From Euglena gracilis (taxonomy: Eukaryota > Euglenida > Euglenophyceae > Euglenales): a stretch of DNA of 64,000 bases. The stretch covers positions 27,112,029-27,176,028 of the forward strand of contig CP154955.1 of NCBI GenBank assembly GCA_039621445.1, written 5' to 3'. Numbering within the stretch: the stretch's first letter is position 1; the number at the start of each line of letters is the position of its first letter. The notes beneath the pieces were generated by a model, which had not been told where the DNA came from, ran no database searches, and worked only from the letters and a program-made list of their open reading frames with translations. Of this stretch, positions 32,229 through 44,700 are shown piece by piece. A program made the position numbers and the translations under genes.

Positions 32229-35200
32229 CTGGTCATTGCAACAATGAAAACGCCCACCGCCATCTGAGACAGTTGAAGTGTGGTGATGGGCTGCCTAAGG
32301 AAGCCCAAAGATCGAGTGTAGACACACAGACCATAATAGAAATACATGACCTGGGGACGGAGGGAGGGATGGTATGGACAATACGCCAGGTCGCACCTGA
32401 AACCAACGAGGAGACACAGCTCAGCCAGTGCAAGCCGAGATGCCTACTGATTCATTGGTTCAAAGGTGGACTTTTGTGTATATTCGTGGGGCCAAAGATT
32501 CGGCGTATCGCGGCTTCCCCTCAAAAATATATTGTATGTATTTATTATAAAAATATTGATATAAAACAACATATTAATATTAATATATAACAATAATAAT
32601 AATAATAATTAATAATAATAATAACAAATTAATAATATAAATGATAATAATAATAAAATAATAATAATAATAATAAAAATACAATAATAATAATAATAAT
32701 AATAAAATAATAATAATAATCCTCTAATAATAATAATAATCCTTAATAATAATAATAATAATAATAAATAATAATCTAATAATAAAAATAAATAATAATA
32801 ATAAATAAAATAATAATAATAATCTCCTCCTAATCCTCCTCCTCCTCCTCTCCTCCTCCTCCTCCTCCTCCTCCTCCTCCTCCTCCTCCTCCTCCTCCTC
32901 CTAATAATCCTCCTCCTCCTCCTCTCCTCCTCCTCCTCCTCCTCCTCACCTCTCCTCCTCCTCCTCCTCCTCCTCCTCCTCCTCCTCCTCCTCCTCCTCC
33001 TCCTCCTCCTCCTCCTCCTCCTCCTCCTCCTCCTCCTCCTCCTCCTCCTCCTCCTCCTCCTCCTCCTCCTCCTCCTCCTCCTCCTCCTCCTCCTCCTCCT
33101 CCTCCTCCTCCTCCTCCTCCTCCTCCTCCTCCTCCTCCTCCTCCTCCTCCTCCTCCTCCTCCTCCTCCTCCTCCTCCTCCTCCTCCTCCTCCTCCTCCTC
33201 CTCCTCCTCCTCCTCCTCCTCCTCCTCCTCCTCCTCCTCCTCCTCCTCCTCCTCCTCCTCCTCCTCCTCCTCCTCCTCCTCCTCCTCCTCCTCCTCCTCC
33301 TCCTCCTCCTCCTCCTCCTCCTCCTCCTCCTCCTCCTCCTCCTCCTCCTCCTCCTCCTCCTCCTCCTCCTCCTCCTCCTCCTCTCCTCCTCCTTCTCCTC
33401 CTCCTCCTCCTCCTCCTCCTCCTTCTCCTCCTCCTCCTCCTCCTCCTCCTACTCCTCCTCCTCCTAATACTAAGACTAATACCTCCTCGAATACTAATCC
33501 CTCCCAATACTAATACTAATACTAGTACTAATACTAATACTAATACTAATACTAATACTAATACTAATACTAATACTAATACTAATACTAATACTAATAA
33601 TAATACTAATGTGATGGTGTTGGCAGTGATGGCATTGATGATGATGCGATAGAAATGGGGCAGCAACCTGGTCATTGCAACAATGAAAACGCCCACCGCC
33701 ATCTGAGACAGTTGAAGTGTGGTGATGGGCTGCCTAAGGAAGCCCAAAGATCGAGTGTAGACACACAGACCATAATAGAAATACATGACCTGGGGACGGA
33801 GGGAGGGATGGTATGGACAATACGCCAGGTCGCACCTGAAACCAACGAGGAGACACAGCTCAGCCAGTGCAAGCCGAGATGCCTACTGATTCATTGGTTC
33901 AAAGGTGGACTTTTGTGTATATTCGTGGGGCCAAAGATTCGGCGTATCGCGGCTTCCCCTCAAAAATATATTGTATGTATTTATTATAAAAATATTGATA
34001 TATAAAACACTATATTTTATTAATATATAATAACACTAATAATAATAATAATAATAATAATAACAATAATAATAATAATAATTAATAATATAAAATAATA
34101 ATCATAATAATAATAATAATAATATAATAATTAATAATAATAAAATAATAATAATAATTAATAATTAATAATTATCCTAATAATTAAGAATAATACTAAT
34201 AATCCTCCTCCTCCTAATCATAATAATAATAATAATTAATAATAATCCTCCTCCTCCTCCTCCTCCTCCTCCTCCTCCTCCTCCTCCTCCTCCTCCTCCT
34301 CCTCCTCCTCCTCCTCCTCCTCCTCCTCCTCCTCCTCCTCCTCCTCCTCCTCCTCCTCCTCCTCCTCCTCCTCCTCCTCCTCCTCCTCCTCCTCCTCCTC
34401 CTCCTCCTCCTCCTCCTCCTCCTCCTCCTCCTCCTCCTCCTCCTCCTCCTCCTCCTCCTCCTCCTCCTCCTCCTCCTCCTCTCCTCCTCCTCTCCTCCTC
34501 CTCCTCCTCCTCCTCCTCCTCCTCCTCCTCCTCCTCCTACCTCCTCCTCCTCCTCCTCTAATCTCCTCCTCCTCCTCCTCCTCCTCCTCCTACTAATACT
34601 AATACTCCTCTAATACTAATACTCCTACGAAATACTAATACTAATAATAATACTAATACTAATACTAATACTAATACTAATACTAATACTAATACTAATA
34701 CTAATACTAATACTAATACTAATACTAATACTAATACTAATACTAATACTAATACTAATACTAATACTAATAATAATAATACTAATACTAATAATAATAC
34801 TAATGTGATGGTGTTGGCAGTGATGGCATTGATGATGATGCGATAGAAATGGGGCAGCAACCTGGTCATTGCAACAATGAAAACGCCCACCGCCATCTGA
34901 GACAGTTGAAGTGTGGTGATGGGCTGCCTAAGGAAGCCCAAAGATCGAGTGTAGACACACAGACCATAATAGAAATACATGACCTGGGGACGGAGGGAGG
35001 GATGGTATGGACAATACGCCAGGTCGCACCTGAAACCAACGAGGAGACACAGCTCAGCCAGTGCAAGCCGAGATGCCTACTGATTCATTGGTTCAAAGGT
35101 GGACTTTTGTGTATATTCGTGGGGCCAAAGATTCGGCGTATCGCGGCTTCCCCTCAAAAATATAGGAGGGAGGAGAAAAAATAGATATAAAAAACGATAT

Positions 35201-36547
35201 ATTTATATTAATATAATAATATATAATAAAGAATAATAAGAAGAAGAAGAAGAAGAAGAAGAAGAATAAGAATAATAAGAAGAATAAGAAGAAGAAGAAT
35301 AATATAATAATAATAAAAAAGAAGAATAAAGAAGAATAATAAGAATAATAATAATAATAAAATAATAATAATAATAAGAAGAATAAGAAGATAATAATAA
35401 TAATAAATAATAAGAAGAAGAATAAGAAGAATAATAAAATAATAAAATAATATAAGAATAAGAAGAAGAAGAATAATAATATAAAATAAGAATAAGAAGA
35501 ATAATAATAATAAAGAAGAATAAAATAAATAATAAAGAAGAAGAAGAAGAATAAGAATAATCCTAAGAATAAGAAGAATAATAATATAATAAAATAAGAA
35601 TAAAATAATAATAGAAGAAGAAGAATCCTAATAATAATAATAATAATAAGAATAATAAGAATAATCCTAATAATAATAAGAAGAATAAGAAGAATCCTCC
35701 TCCTAATAAGAATAATCCTCTCCTCCTCCTCCTCCTCCTAATCCTCCTCCTCCTCCTCCTCCTCTCCTCCTCCTCCTCCTCCTCTCCTCCTCCTCCTCCT
35801 CCTCCTCCTCCTCCTCCTCCTCCTCCTAAGCTCCTCCTCCTCCTCCTCCTCCTCCTCCTCCTCCTCCTCTCCTCCTCCTCCTCCTCTAGACGAATACCTC
35901 CTCCTCCTAATACTAATACTCCTCCTCCTCTAATACTAATCCTAATAGCTCATAATACTCTCCTAATAATACTAATACTAATACTAATACTAATACTAAT
36001 ACTAATACTAATACTAATACTAATACTAATACTAATACTAATACTAATACTAATACTAATACTAATACTAATACTAATACTAATAATAATACTAATGTGA
36101 TGGTGTTGGCAGTGATGGCATTGATGATGATGCGATAGAAATGGGGCAGCAACCTGGTCATTGCAACAATGAAAACGCCACCCGCCATCTGAGACAGTTG
36201 AAGTGTGGTGATGGGCTGCCTAAGGAAGCCCAAAGATCGAGTGTAGACACACAGACCATAATAGAAATACATGACCTGGGGACGGAGGGAGGGATGGTAT
36301 GGACAATACGCCAGGTCGCACCTGAAACCAACGAGGAGACACAGCTCAGCCAGTGCAAGCCGAGATGCCTACTGATTCATTGGTTCAAAGGTGGACTTTT
36401 GTGTATATTCGTGGGGCCAAAGATTCGGCGTATCGCGGCTTCCCCTCAAAAATATATTGTATGTATTTATTATAAAAATATTGATATATAAAACACTATA
36501 ATATATATAATAAGAATAATAAGTAATAATAATAATAATAACTAATA

Positions 36548-36588
<41 letters not shown>

Positions 36589-37110
36589 GAATAATAATAA
36601 TAATAATAATAAGAAGAATAATAATAATATAATAATAATAATTAATAATAATAAAATAATAATCCTCACTCTCTCTCCTCTCCTCTACTCCTAATTCTCT
36701 CTCCTAAATAAGATCTCCTCTCCTCCTACTCCTCTCCTCCTCTCATCTCTCCTCTCCTCCTCCTCCTCCGCCTCCTCCTCTCTATCCTCCTCCTCCTCTC
36801 CTCCTCCTCCTCCTCCTCCTCCTCCTCATCCTCTCTCCTCCTCCTCCTCCTCCTCCTCCTCCTCCTCCTCCTCCTCCTCCCCTCATCCTCCTCCTCTACT
36901 CTCTCCTCTCCTCCTCTCTCCTCCTCCTCTCCTCCTCTCCTCTCCTCCTCCTCCTCTCTCTCCTCCTCCTCCTCCTCTCCTCCTCCTCTCCTCCTCCTCC
37001 TCATCCTCCTCCTCCCTCCTCCTCCTCCTCCTCCTCCTCTCCTCCTCCTCCTCCTCCTCCTCTCCTCCTCCTCCTCCTCCTCCTCTCCTCTCCTCCTCCC
37101 TCCTCTCCTC

Positions 37111-37141
<31 letters not shown>

Positions 37142-38683
37142 TCCTCCTCCTCCTCCTCTCCTCCTCCTCCTCCTCCTCCTCCTCTCATCCTCCTCCTCCT
37201 CCCTCCCTCCTCCTCCCCTCCTCCTCCTCTCCTCCTCCTCCTCCTCCGCCTCCTCCTCTCCTCCTCCTCCCTCCTCCTCCTCCTATCCTCCTCCTCCTCC
37301 CCTCCTCATCCTCTCCTCCTCCTCCTCCTCCTCCTCCTCCTCCTCCTACTCCTCCTCCTCATCCCCCCTCCTCCTCCTCCTCCCTCCTCCTCCTCCCCTC
37401 CTCCTCCTCTCCTCCTCCGCCTCTCATCCTCCTCCTACTCCGACCTCCTCCTCCTACTCCTCCTCCTCCTCCTCCTCCTCCTCCTCTCCTATCCTCCTCA
37501 ATCCTCCTCTCCTACCTAGTCCTCCCTCCTCCTCCTCCTCCTCCTCCCTCCTCCTCCCTCCCTCCTCCTCCTCTCCTCATCCTCCTCCCTCCTCCTCCTC
37601 CCTCCTCCTCCTCCTCTCCTCCTCCTCCTCCTCCTCTCCTCCTCCTCCTCCTCCTCCTAGTCCTCCTCCTCCTCCTCCTCCTCCTCCTCCTCCTCCTCCT
37701 CTCTCCTCCTCCTCCTCCTCCTCCCTCCTCCTCCTCCTCCTCCTCCTCCTCACCTCCTCCCTCCTCCTCCTCCTCCTCCTCCTCCTCCCTCCTCTCCTCT
37801 CTCCTCCCTCCTCCTCCCTCCTCCTCCTCCTCCTCCTCCTCCTCCTCCCCCTCCCCCTTCCTCTTCCTCTTCCCCTCCTCCCTCCTCCTCCTCCCCCTCT
37901 CTCTTCCTCTGTCCCCTTCTGTCTGCCCCCTCCTCTTCTCCTCTCTTTTTCTACTCCTGAGGGCCCTCTTCCGCACTGGCGTGATAGTGGTGACCTGGGT
38001 GTGTTATACTTTGAAGAAACAACACAAACAAGTAAACTAACAAACCAAACATCAACGTTTTGCGTTGAGAGGCTATTTATCGTTTTTGGCCTCAAGGGCT
38101 TGCTTGGCATACATTTTATTGAGTATTTTGAATTGACACAAGCCTACCCCCCCCCTCCCTGGGAAGCTGTCACCTGACAGTTGTCCAGAACCGGGGACCC
38201 TGACAACCTCCTGTCATGACAGGTTGGCCGGTACCAGGGTCCCTGACAGTTTCCTGGGCGGGACCCTGACAGTTTCCCGGGTAGGGCATTTCAAGGGAAA
38301 ATGACCGTGACAGGTTGGCTGGTACTGGGACCTGACAACTTACAGCATGACCGGTTGGCCGGTACCAGGGACCCTGACAGCTTCCCGGGCAAGACAGTTT
38401 CCCAGGGGGGGGGTAAGAATATAAGAATGGGTTTGATGATGCCACCAATTGGAGAAGGATGCACAATGATTGCCGAATACAGAGAACCACCCAAAAGCAT
38501 CACAAGAAGAAGAAGAGAAGAAGAATAAGAAGAAGATAGAAGAAGAAGAAGAAGAAGAATAAGAAGAAGAAGAAGAAAAAAAATCCCCAGCTGAATCTTC
38601 GTTGAGATGCTTTGTCAAAAGACAAAAGACATCCAATATGGCACCAATACATTTTAAATCAAAAAATAAATATGCAGCCGAGG

Positions 38684-38714
<31 letters not shown>

Positions 38715-41700
38715 GTCGGTTCCATAGCGCAGACAGGGACATACTGAATGAATGCCATAATTTACGGTTGCAAAAATCACTGATGATGGATTTGAAGAAG
38801 CATACGATTAATAAGAGCTCAGCATCACTGTCAGATGGTGCCACCTGATGATGGAGGCAGAATTTCTCCACTGATGGTGGACTTGGATTTCGACGTGTTA
38901 AAAAAAGAGTGAATAACTAACTGAGATTCAAAATTTTGAACATGCCCTTTGAATGCAACCTGAATTATAGAAAAAAGCCAACGTTGAGCTTCGTTACAAA
39001 GACCCTCAGATAAAACGAAAAAAATATTCGACAGGTAGCCGATGCTTCCTTAAAAAAACCGTGCCTGACACAAGCAGGCACACAGGTTTTGGGTCCCAGC
39101 TGGGTCATACCCAGTCAAATTTCACTTGAAAATGGAGTTTTGCGGGAACTTTCGACCAGCCCCTTCAGCGCCAGTGTGCCAACGCCCATCCCAAAACCCA
39201 GCCCCAGGGGGATGAAAAATTCTCAACCTATCAATAATTTCCCACCCCAGCGATGGTATAATCTTCCTCAACATGGAAAAAAAAACTTGCAGCCCTCTGA
39301 TTTGTCCTTTTTTATCTGCCTTTCATTTCGTTTTTGAACAATTTCTTGCAGCCCTCAAAATGTGAATCAGTATTTCCACACTGTTAATGGCATGGTCCAA
39401 ACCCAGCCCCCCCTCCCCAGCAACCCAGTGGTCCTTCGGAGGGGGGCATTCTGACATCAAAATTGATCCGCATGAGAGCTCTGCAAAGAGATCACACGGC
39501 ACCACACCAGTGGAGGAAAATAATATCTGTCTTGCGGGCCACCAGGAAAGCCGTGTCAAAAATCTCCGTGAACTTCGACAGCATGAAACCAGTCATAACG
39601 AAACCCATCCACCCATAACAGGCAGCACCTGTAAGATGGGGAAATGCCTGCAATACAGATGGTCGGCTGGGGTTGGTGCCAGGATGGGCCAGCATTGCAG
39701 CACAAATTTGTCTGAGGCACGAAACAAGCGGGGGGGGGGGGGTGCTGCCGTGCCGGGGAGGGTTGGCTTGTTGGCGGGCTTCAAGGGTCCACCAGGGAAC
39801 TCTTGCCACAATATGACTTTGAGAAAACTTTCTTAAACACACCCCGATGGAGGTTTCCTGGGATTTTTAATGCTTTCCTTTTTTTTTGCTGTTTTCAGGG
39901 TCAGACAAGGACAGGGTTCTCCCTTGGCCCAATTAGATCAAGAAATCATGTGCCAAAAATGCTTCATGCCATATTCAAAGGTTCTTCTTCTTCTTCTCGT
40001 CCCAAAAAAGGACCCCAAAAAATCCGGGCAAAAGATCAAAAACCATAAAACATCTGATTGCAGACAGATAAATGCAATATCTCAAAAACCGTTAGACAAA
40101 AATTCACGTCGAATCCAATTGAAATGACATGACGGAAAAAGAGCTTCTGGACATTGAGCAGGCAAACGTGTCTTCCAAATGCAGCCGGGCAGAAGAAAAC
40201 CGGAGGAATAAAGAAATGAGACTTTATCAAAAAAAAGCATTCTTCCAAGAAAATGCATTGGCAAACCACAACAATCCACAAGAAAAACGAGCGGTCATTC
40301 CGAAGAGGCTGGGCTTTAAAGTCCGCCATTTCCGAATACAGACGTGCACGTTGGGGGTTTCGGTTGGGAGGATGTCAAATTTTCCGGCCAGCGTTTTTCA
40401 CTGAAACCTTTGGGGCCATTAAAAGCTGCACATTTTTTCTTCAGTGGTAAAATGTTGGAGGAAAATGCCTGGAACCTGAGTTTGGGTCGTGCACGCCAAA
40501 CATCATCTCGTCCGAGCACACCACGTAGTGGAACCCTTTTTCACGGAGTCACTGCCAGGGGTGAATACTGCCCAAAAGGGTGCAGTTGGGAGCTTTCTTT
40601 GGGATAAACCGATCATTAACGCAACTTGCAAGGAGGCAGGGCAGGGTTTGCTATAAAGGCAGGTGGGAGGGCAGGTGAATTGGGCCGTCTTTGTCTTGTG
40701 AAAGGGAAAAAGAGACAGGGGGGGGTCCAAATGGGTGTCCCCCCTTGAAGGGGTTCTCTCTGTCTTCAACGCGAAAAAACCAGAAAAAGTTTTGAGAACC
40801 AAGATAACCCCCCCCCTCCTTCCAAGACCCCCGCTGTGGGGGGTCCAGCTGTCTGCCAGGCTGGACTCCGCTGGTTCCAAGTCGAGCTCAAAAGCCAAAA
40901 GCTGGGGTTGATTTTTTCTTTCAGCAAATTTTTCAGGAACCTCGCCTCAAAGAACTCTTTAAAACCATTTTGACTTTCAGTGTCCAAGTTCTGCTCCAAA
41001 ATTTTTGCCACCGAAAAGGGGGATAAATATGTAAAAAAGCTCCTCAAAAAATGCAAGAAGAAATGCAAGGAGCTCGGGAATGTACAGTTTTCTGCTGGAG
41101 AGGACTTTAAAAAATTCAGCTGCTCCGAAAAAGCAACACCAAAAGAGAATGTGGTGCAAACTTGCAAAATGACATGGTTGGCACACCGAGTTGCATCTAC
41201 TTATATTCAGTTATGCAAAGACTGCTAATGTGAAATTGGTCCAAAAATGTGTAGTATGCAACTTCCAGTTGTCAGATAGTGAACCAATTTGCCTGTGCAA
41301 AATGCACAAAAAAACAATGCGGGAAAAGCAAAACGTGCAAAAAAAATTGCAAAAATGCGACTTTTCACAATTTTCATCATGCAAAAAAGTGCAAAATTTC
41401 ATGACTTTGGATTATGCAAAAAAAATCAAAACAAAAAAAAACAACTTGCATATCCCCTCCCCTGGGGGCCAATTGATTAAAAGCTGGCTCCTCGCTGAGT
41501 CAGATCATTCATTCACTTAGATTCACTTCAATTCACATAGATTCACTTTTCGAAAACCCATCTCCATGATCCCCCAGGCCCGGGGGGGGGTCAACACCAA
41601 CCCACCCATCCACCCAAAAAATCATCCAAAATCGGCCGAAACCCCTTTATAACCTTTTCTGGCCCATTTCTTTTCGGTTGAACACAAATAATGGCCCACG

Positions 41701-44700
41701 GGGCACCCCACCCCCGGGGGTCTAGCGACCCCAACCGACTGCCCGCCCTATCAGGCCTTCTCGTACAGACTTTTGGTCAAAAACAGAGGGGGTTCGAGGT
41801 ATGGTTTCCCTCTTCACTTGCACATTGTGTGCAAGGGAGGTCTTCTATTCGGACCACTGGTCAAAAAAACTAGGTGGTTTTCTATTTGGGAGGAGCCCTC
41901 CGTTCTATGAGCAGGGTTGACGGGTAATTCTGGAGACCCTAAGGGTAGGTGGAGGTTTGGTAAGTCTGACGAGGACCCTTGGCTACCAGGGGGTGGGGAA
42001 GCAACCTATTTGCCATGCCGAAGGGGTTTGGCTCATTTGATTTTTTTTGGTATCTGACATTTCAATGAATAATCCCACAAATATTCGGGGAGCCAAGATG
42101 GTAGGCAGGTTTGGGCGATCCCCCAAACTGTGCACCTTATCGATAAGGTCGATGGCTTCGCCACTGGCCCGGGACAGGCTTTTCGGACATTCACCCCATA
42201 ACCAGGTATCTTGATCAGAAAGACCATACACCGGGGGGTCCACGGGATGGCAGGAAGCGGGGTGATTTCCACCTGGGGGAGGGGCTGGGTATTGAGGTAA
42301 GTAGTGCTATGCCACGTTTGAACACCCCTCCAAGGGGGGGGTCAAACAGGTGTTAAATGAATCTCTGAATAAATGAGTCCGATTCAGGAGTTCCTTTAAA
42401 ATGGCTATCTGCCCTGTCGACGGAAGGAGGTTTGATTCCAAAGAAAAAATGAAACCAGAAAAGCCTCTGCGACGTAATGCTGAGAAGAAGTTTGGTTCCG
42501 AAAATTGTTGAATTACGCATCAATGGCAAAGGGGCATCAACAAAAAGCAAGGTACTGCCAATCAGCAGCCGCAATCATCCATCCCTGACTCTGACAAGGC
42601 AAAAGGGAAACTCACCTGCAACAGAGAAGAGCTCAGCACGAACAAAAACCTGGTCAATTGGGGGGGGGGATATGACCGGGAACAATTTTTGACAGGAAAA
42701 ATCCTGCTCAGAAAAATATTGGACCAATCCTTAAAATGTCGGGAAAATTCTGAGCGCTCGGTTAAAAACGGCCGGAAAAAACTCTGAGAGAAAAAGTCTC
42801 GTGAACCCACTTTTCAGGGAAACACAAAGAATTCACACCACATTTTCACAAAACCAAATTCAAAAAATTGGTAATATTCCAAAGTCCAAATTGCAAAATA
42901 AAGCAAAAAAAATTCGAAGTATCAATACATTTTAAGCAAAAGATTTGGAACAAAAATGCATTCCAAAAATTGGCGCCGAAGGAAATTTTTGGGAGTTCAC
43001 TGGAAGAAATAATATGTTTCTTAAAATTTCCAGGAAAAATTCTAAACGCATCCTTAAAATGGCAGAAAATCCTGGACAAAATTTCGTCCAGAATTTCTCC
43101 CACAGCAACAGCACTCCCCGGGGTTGGATGGATGGGTCGGACCCCCCCCTCCCGACACGGAGGGGGGGGGGTGGGTCAGACCCCCCCTCCTACCTCGAAA
43201 CTGAGGAGGGGCCGAAAATTTTTCGATTTCATGGACGGGCAAAAGGCCGGATACCAGGTCGAAATCGGTCAAAAACCCTGATTTTTCTTTGAAAATCGAT
43301 CCAAAAATGCTCATTTTTTGAATTTTTGAACATTTTTTGGGGGGGAAAACACCAACACATCAAAAAATGGGCAATATGTCCAAAAATCAGCAAAAGGGGT
43401 GTTTTTGCTCATTTTCTCCGGAAGAAAATTTTCTGCTATTTTTGGTATCTGTCGAGGAGGGGGGGTGGGGGGGTCCGGACGCCCCTCCCAACATCTGGGG
43501 GGGGTGGTCCGGACCCCCCCCCTACCACCTACCTCAATACCGAAGGGCTTCCCATCCAACCCTGACTCCCTGTTCCAGTCCCCCCCTTCTTTTGGGGTGG
43601 GACCGGCAGGCACCAGCACCCAAAACCAACTCCCGGGGGAGTTCCTTATGGGCTGGCCCCCTACTTGCCATAGCACCCACGTCCCGGGGTGGCTGCTGTG
43701 AAAATATTGATTTCGAGGCATTTGCAGGGGTCAAGAAACAATTATTATTGAAATTATTGAAATTGCTTATATTTTTTGTGACCCCTAGGCAGGGGGGTTG
43801 GCTTGCACTATGGCGTGCTCCCTGCATAGTATTCACTTAGTTACCCCCCCCCCGCAGGCGGTGGTGGGCACTTTTTCTCAGGCCAAAAACCCACCCACCC
43901 ACTTTTTTCGAAAACCCAGCCACCCCAAGCCCGACCCATCCCGAGTGAGGGGGCTTTCATTTTTGAGAATTGCTGTGACCAAGCGCCTTGCTGCCCTTGG
44001 GGCAGACCCCCCCCACGGTGCACGGTTCATCTCTTTCTCTGGGCTACCCAACCACCACATTCAACCAACTACCTCCATCCAGCAGCGCTTCTGGGAGCTG
44101 TTGTCCCGAATCCCCAACTGTGGATTAAGTTGGATAAAATGTGAGTGTTTTGGGCGGATTTGATCTAAGCTGTTGGCTTCCCAAACTTTGGGGGAGAATG
44201 TCATGAGACATCGCTTGCTCCGTTTACAACAGAAATTGGGCAATCACAATTCCCAGAGTGGAAATGGAGGCCGAACTAATCACACAAAAAAGCGATGGAT
44301 GAACGATGAGAGCCAAGGGTGGGGGTAAACCTGAACTGGCACACTTATCCTGCGCCAAATCTTATCCGTCTGTCTCTTCCTTGTTTCCTCCTGCCCCTCC
44401 CTTTGTTCTGTTGTGTCCGCACTGTGGTGTGCGTGCCTTCAGTGAACCAAACGTCATGGAAGCCAAAAGCGTCTGTTCTTCTGTGTGCGAGGAGGTATAT
44501 CATTTCGTTTTTGTAGATTTCTGCTGAGCTCCCAAAAAAGCGTGGATTTGTGTGCCGTTGGTTTTAGAAATGTCTTGTTTACATGACCTTGGCTGCCCAA
44601 TTTGGCATCACGAGACAATTTCTCAGTGAAAAAAAAATAACCGCTCTGTGCCAGTCCTGTTTGCCACTTGCGCTGCTGTTCCGAGCTCAACACCACATCC

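Larger units (their letters stand above)
32172..36490 (-). repeat. Macrosatellite: four copies of an ELO exon unit in microsatellite DNA
   Basis: A core of about 355-375 bp (starting GTGATGGTGTTGGCAGTG on the plus strand) occurs at about 32172, 33610, 34803 and 36097. The cores are almost identical. Copy 4 has GCCACCCGCC for GCCCACCGCC, and copy 3 diverges at its AT end. Between cores lie (TAA)n-like DNA, (CCT)n and (TAATAC)n arrays of differing length, giving periods of about 1.2-1.4 kb. Each core contains ELO exon 8 with its acceptor and donor. Confidence 0.93.

Noticed and set aside
32172-32560. SINE or 3' end of a LINE followed by a (TAA)n tail
   Set aside because: The conserved core first looked like a retroposon with an A-rich tail, but it contains a phase-correct ELO exon on the other strand and is tandem, not dispersed.
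31788-33786. Long His-, Gly-, Val- or Pro-rich open frames in the trinucleotide arrays
   Set aside because: They exist in every phase of the repeat on both strands, so they are products of the microsatellite and not genes. The only real coding segments there are the ELO exon copies.
36726-38110. Arg/Glu-rich frames through the polypyrimidine tract
   Set aside because: Low-complexity artefacts of GAG/AGG repeats with no start context or homology.
39323-39480. Minus-strand segment reading LDHAINSVEILIHILRAA, which resembles the ELO MNYxVHSxMYxYY motif
   Set aside because: It lies inside the intron between exons 6 and 7. The true motif is NYGIHS at the end of exon 7 joined to VMYFYY of exon 8 with correct splice sites and phase.
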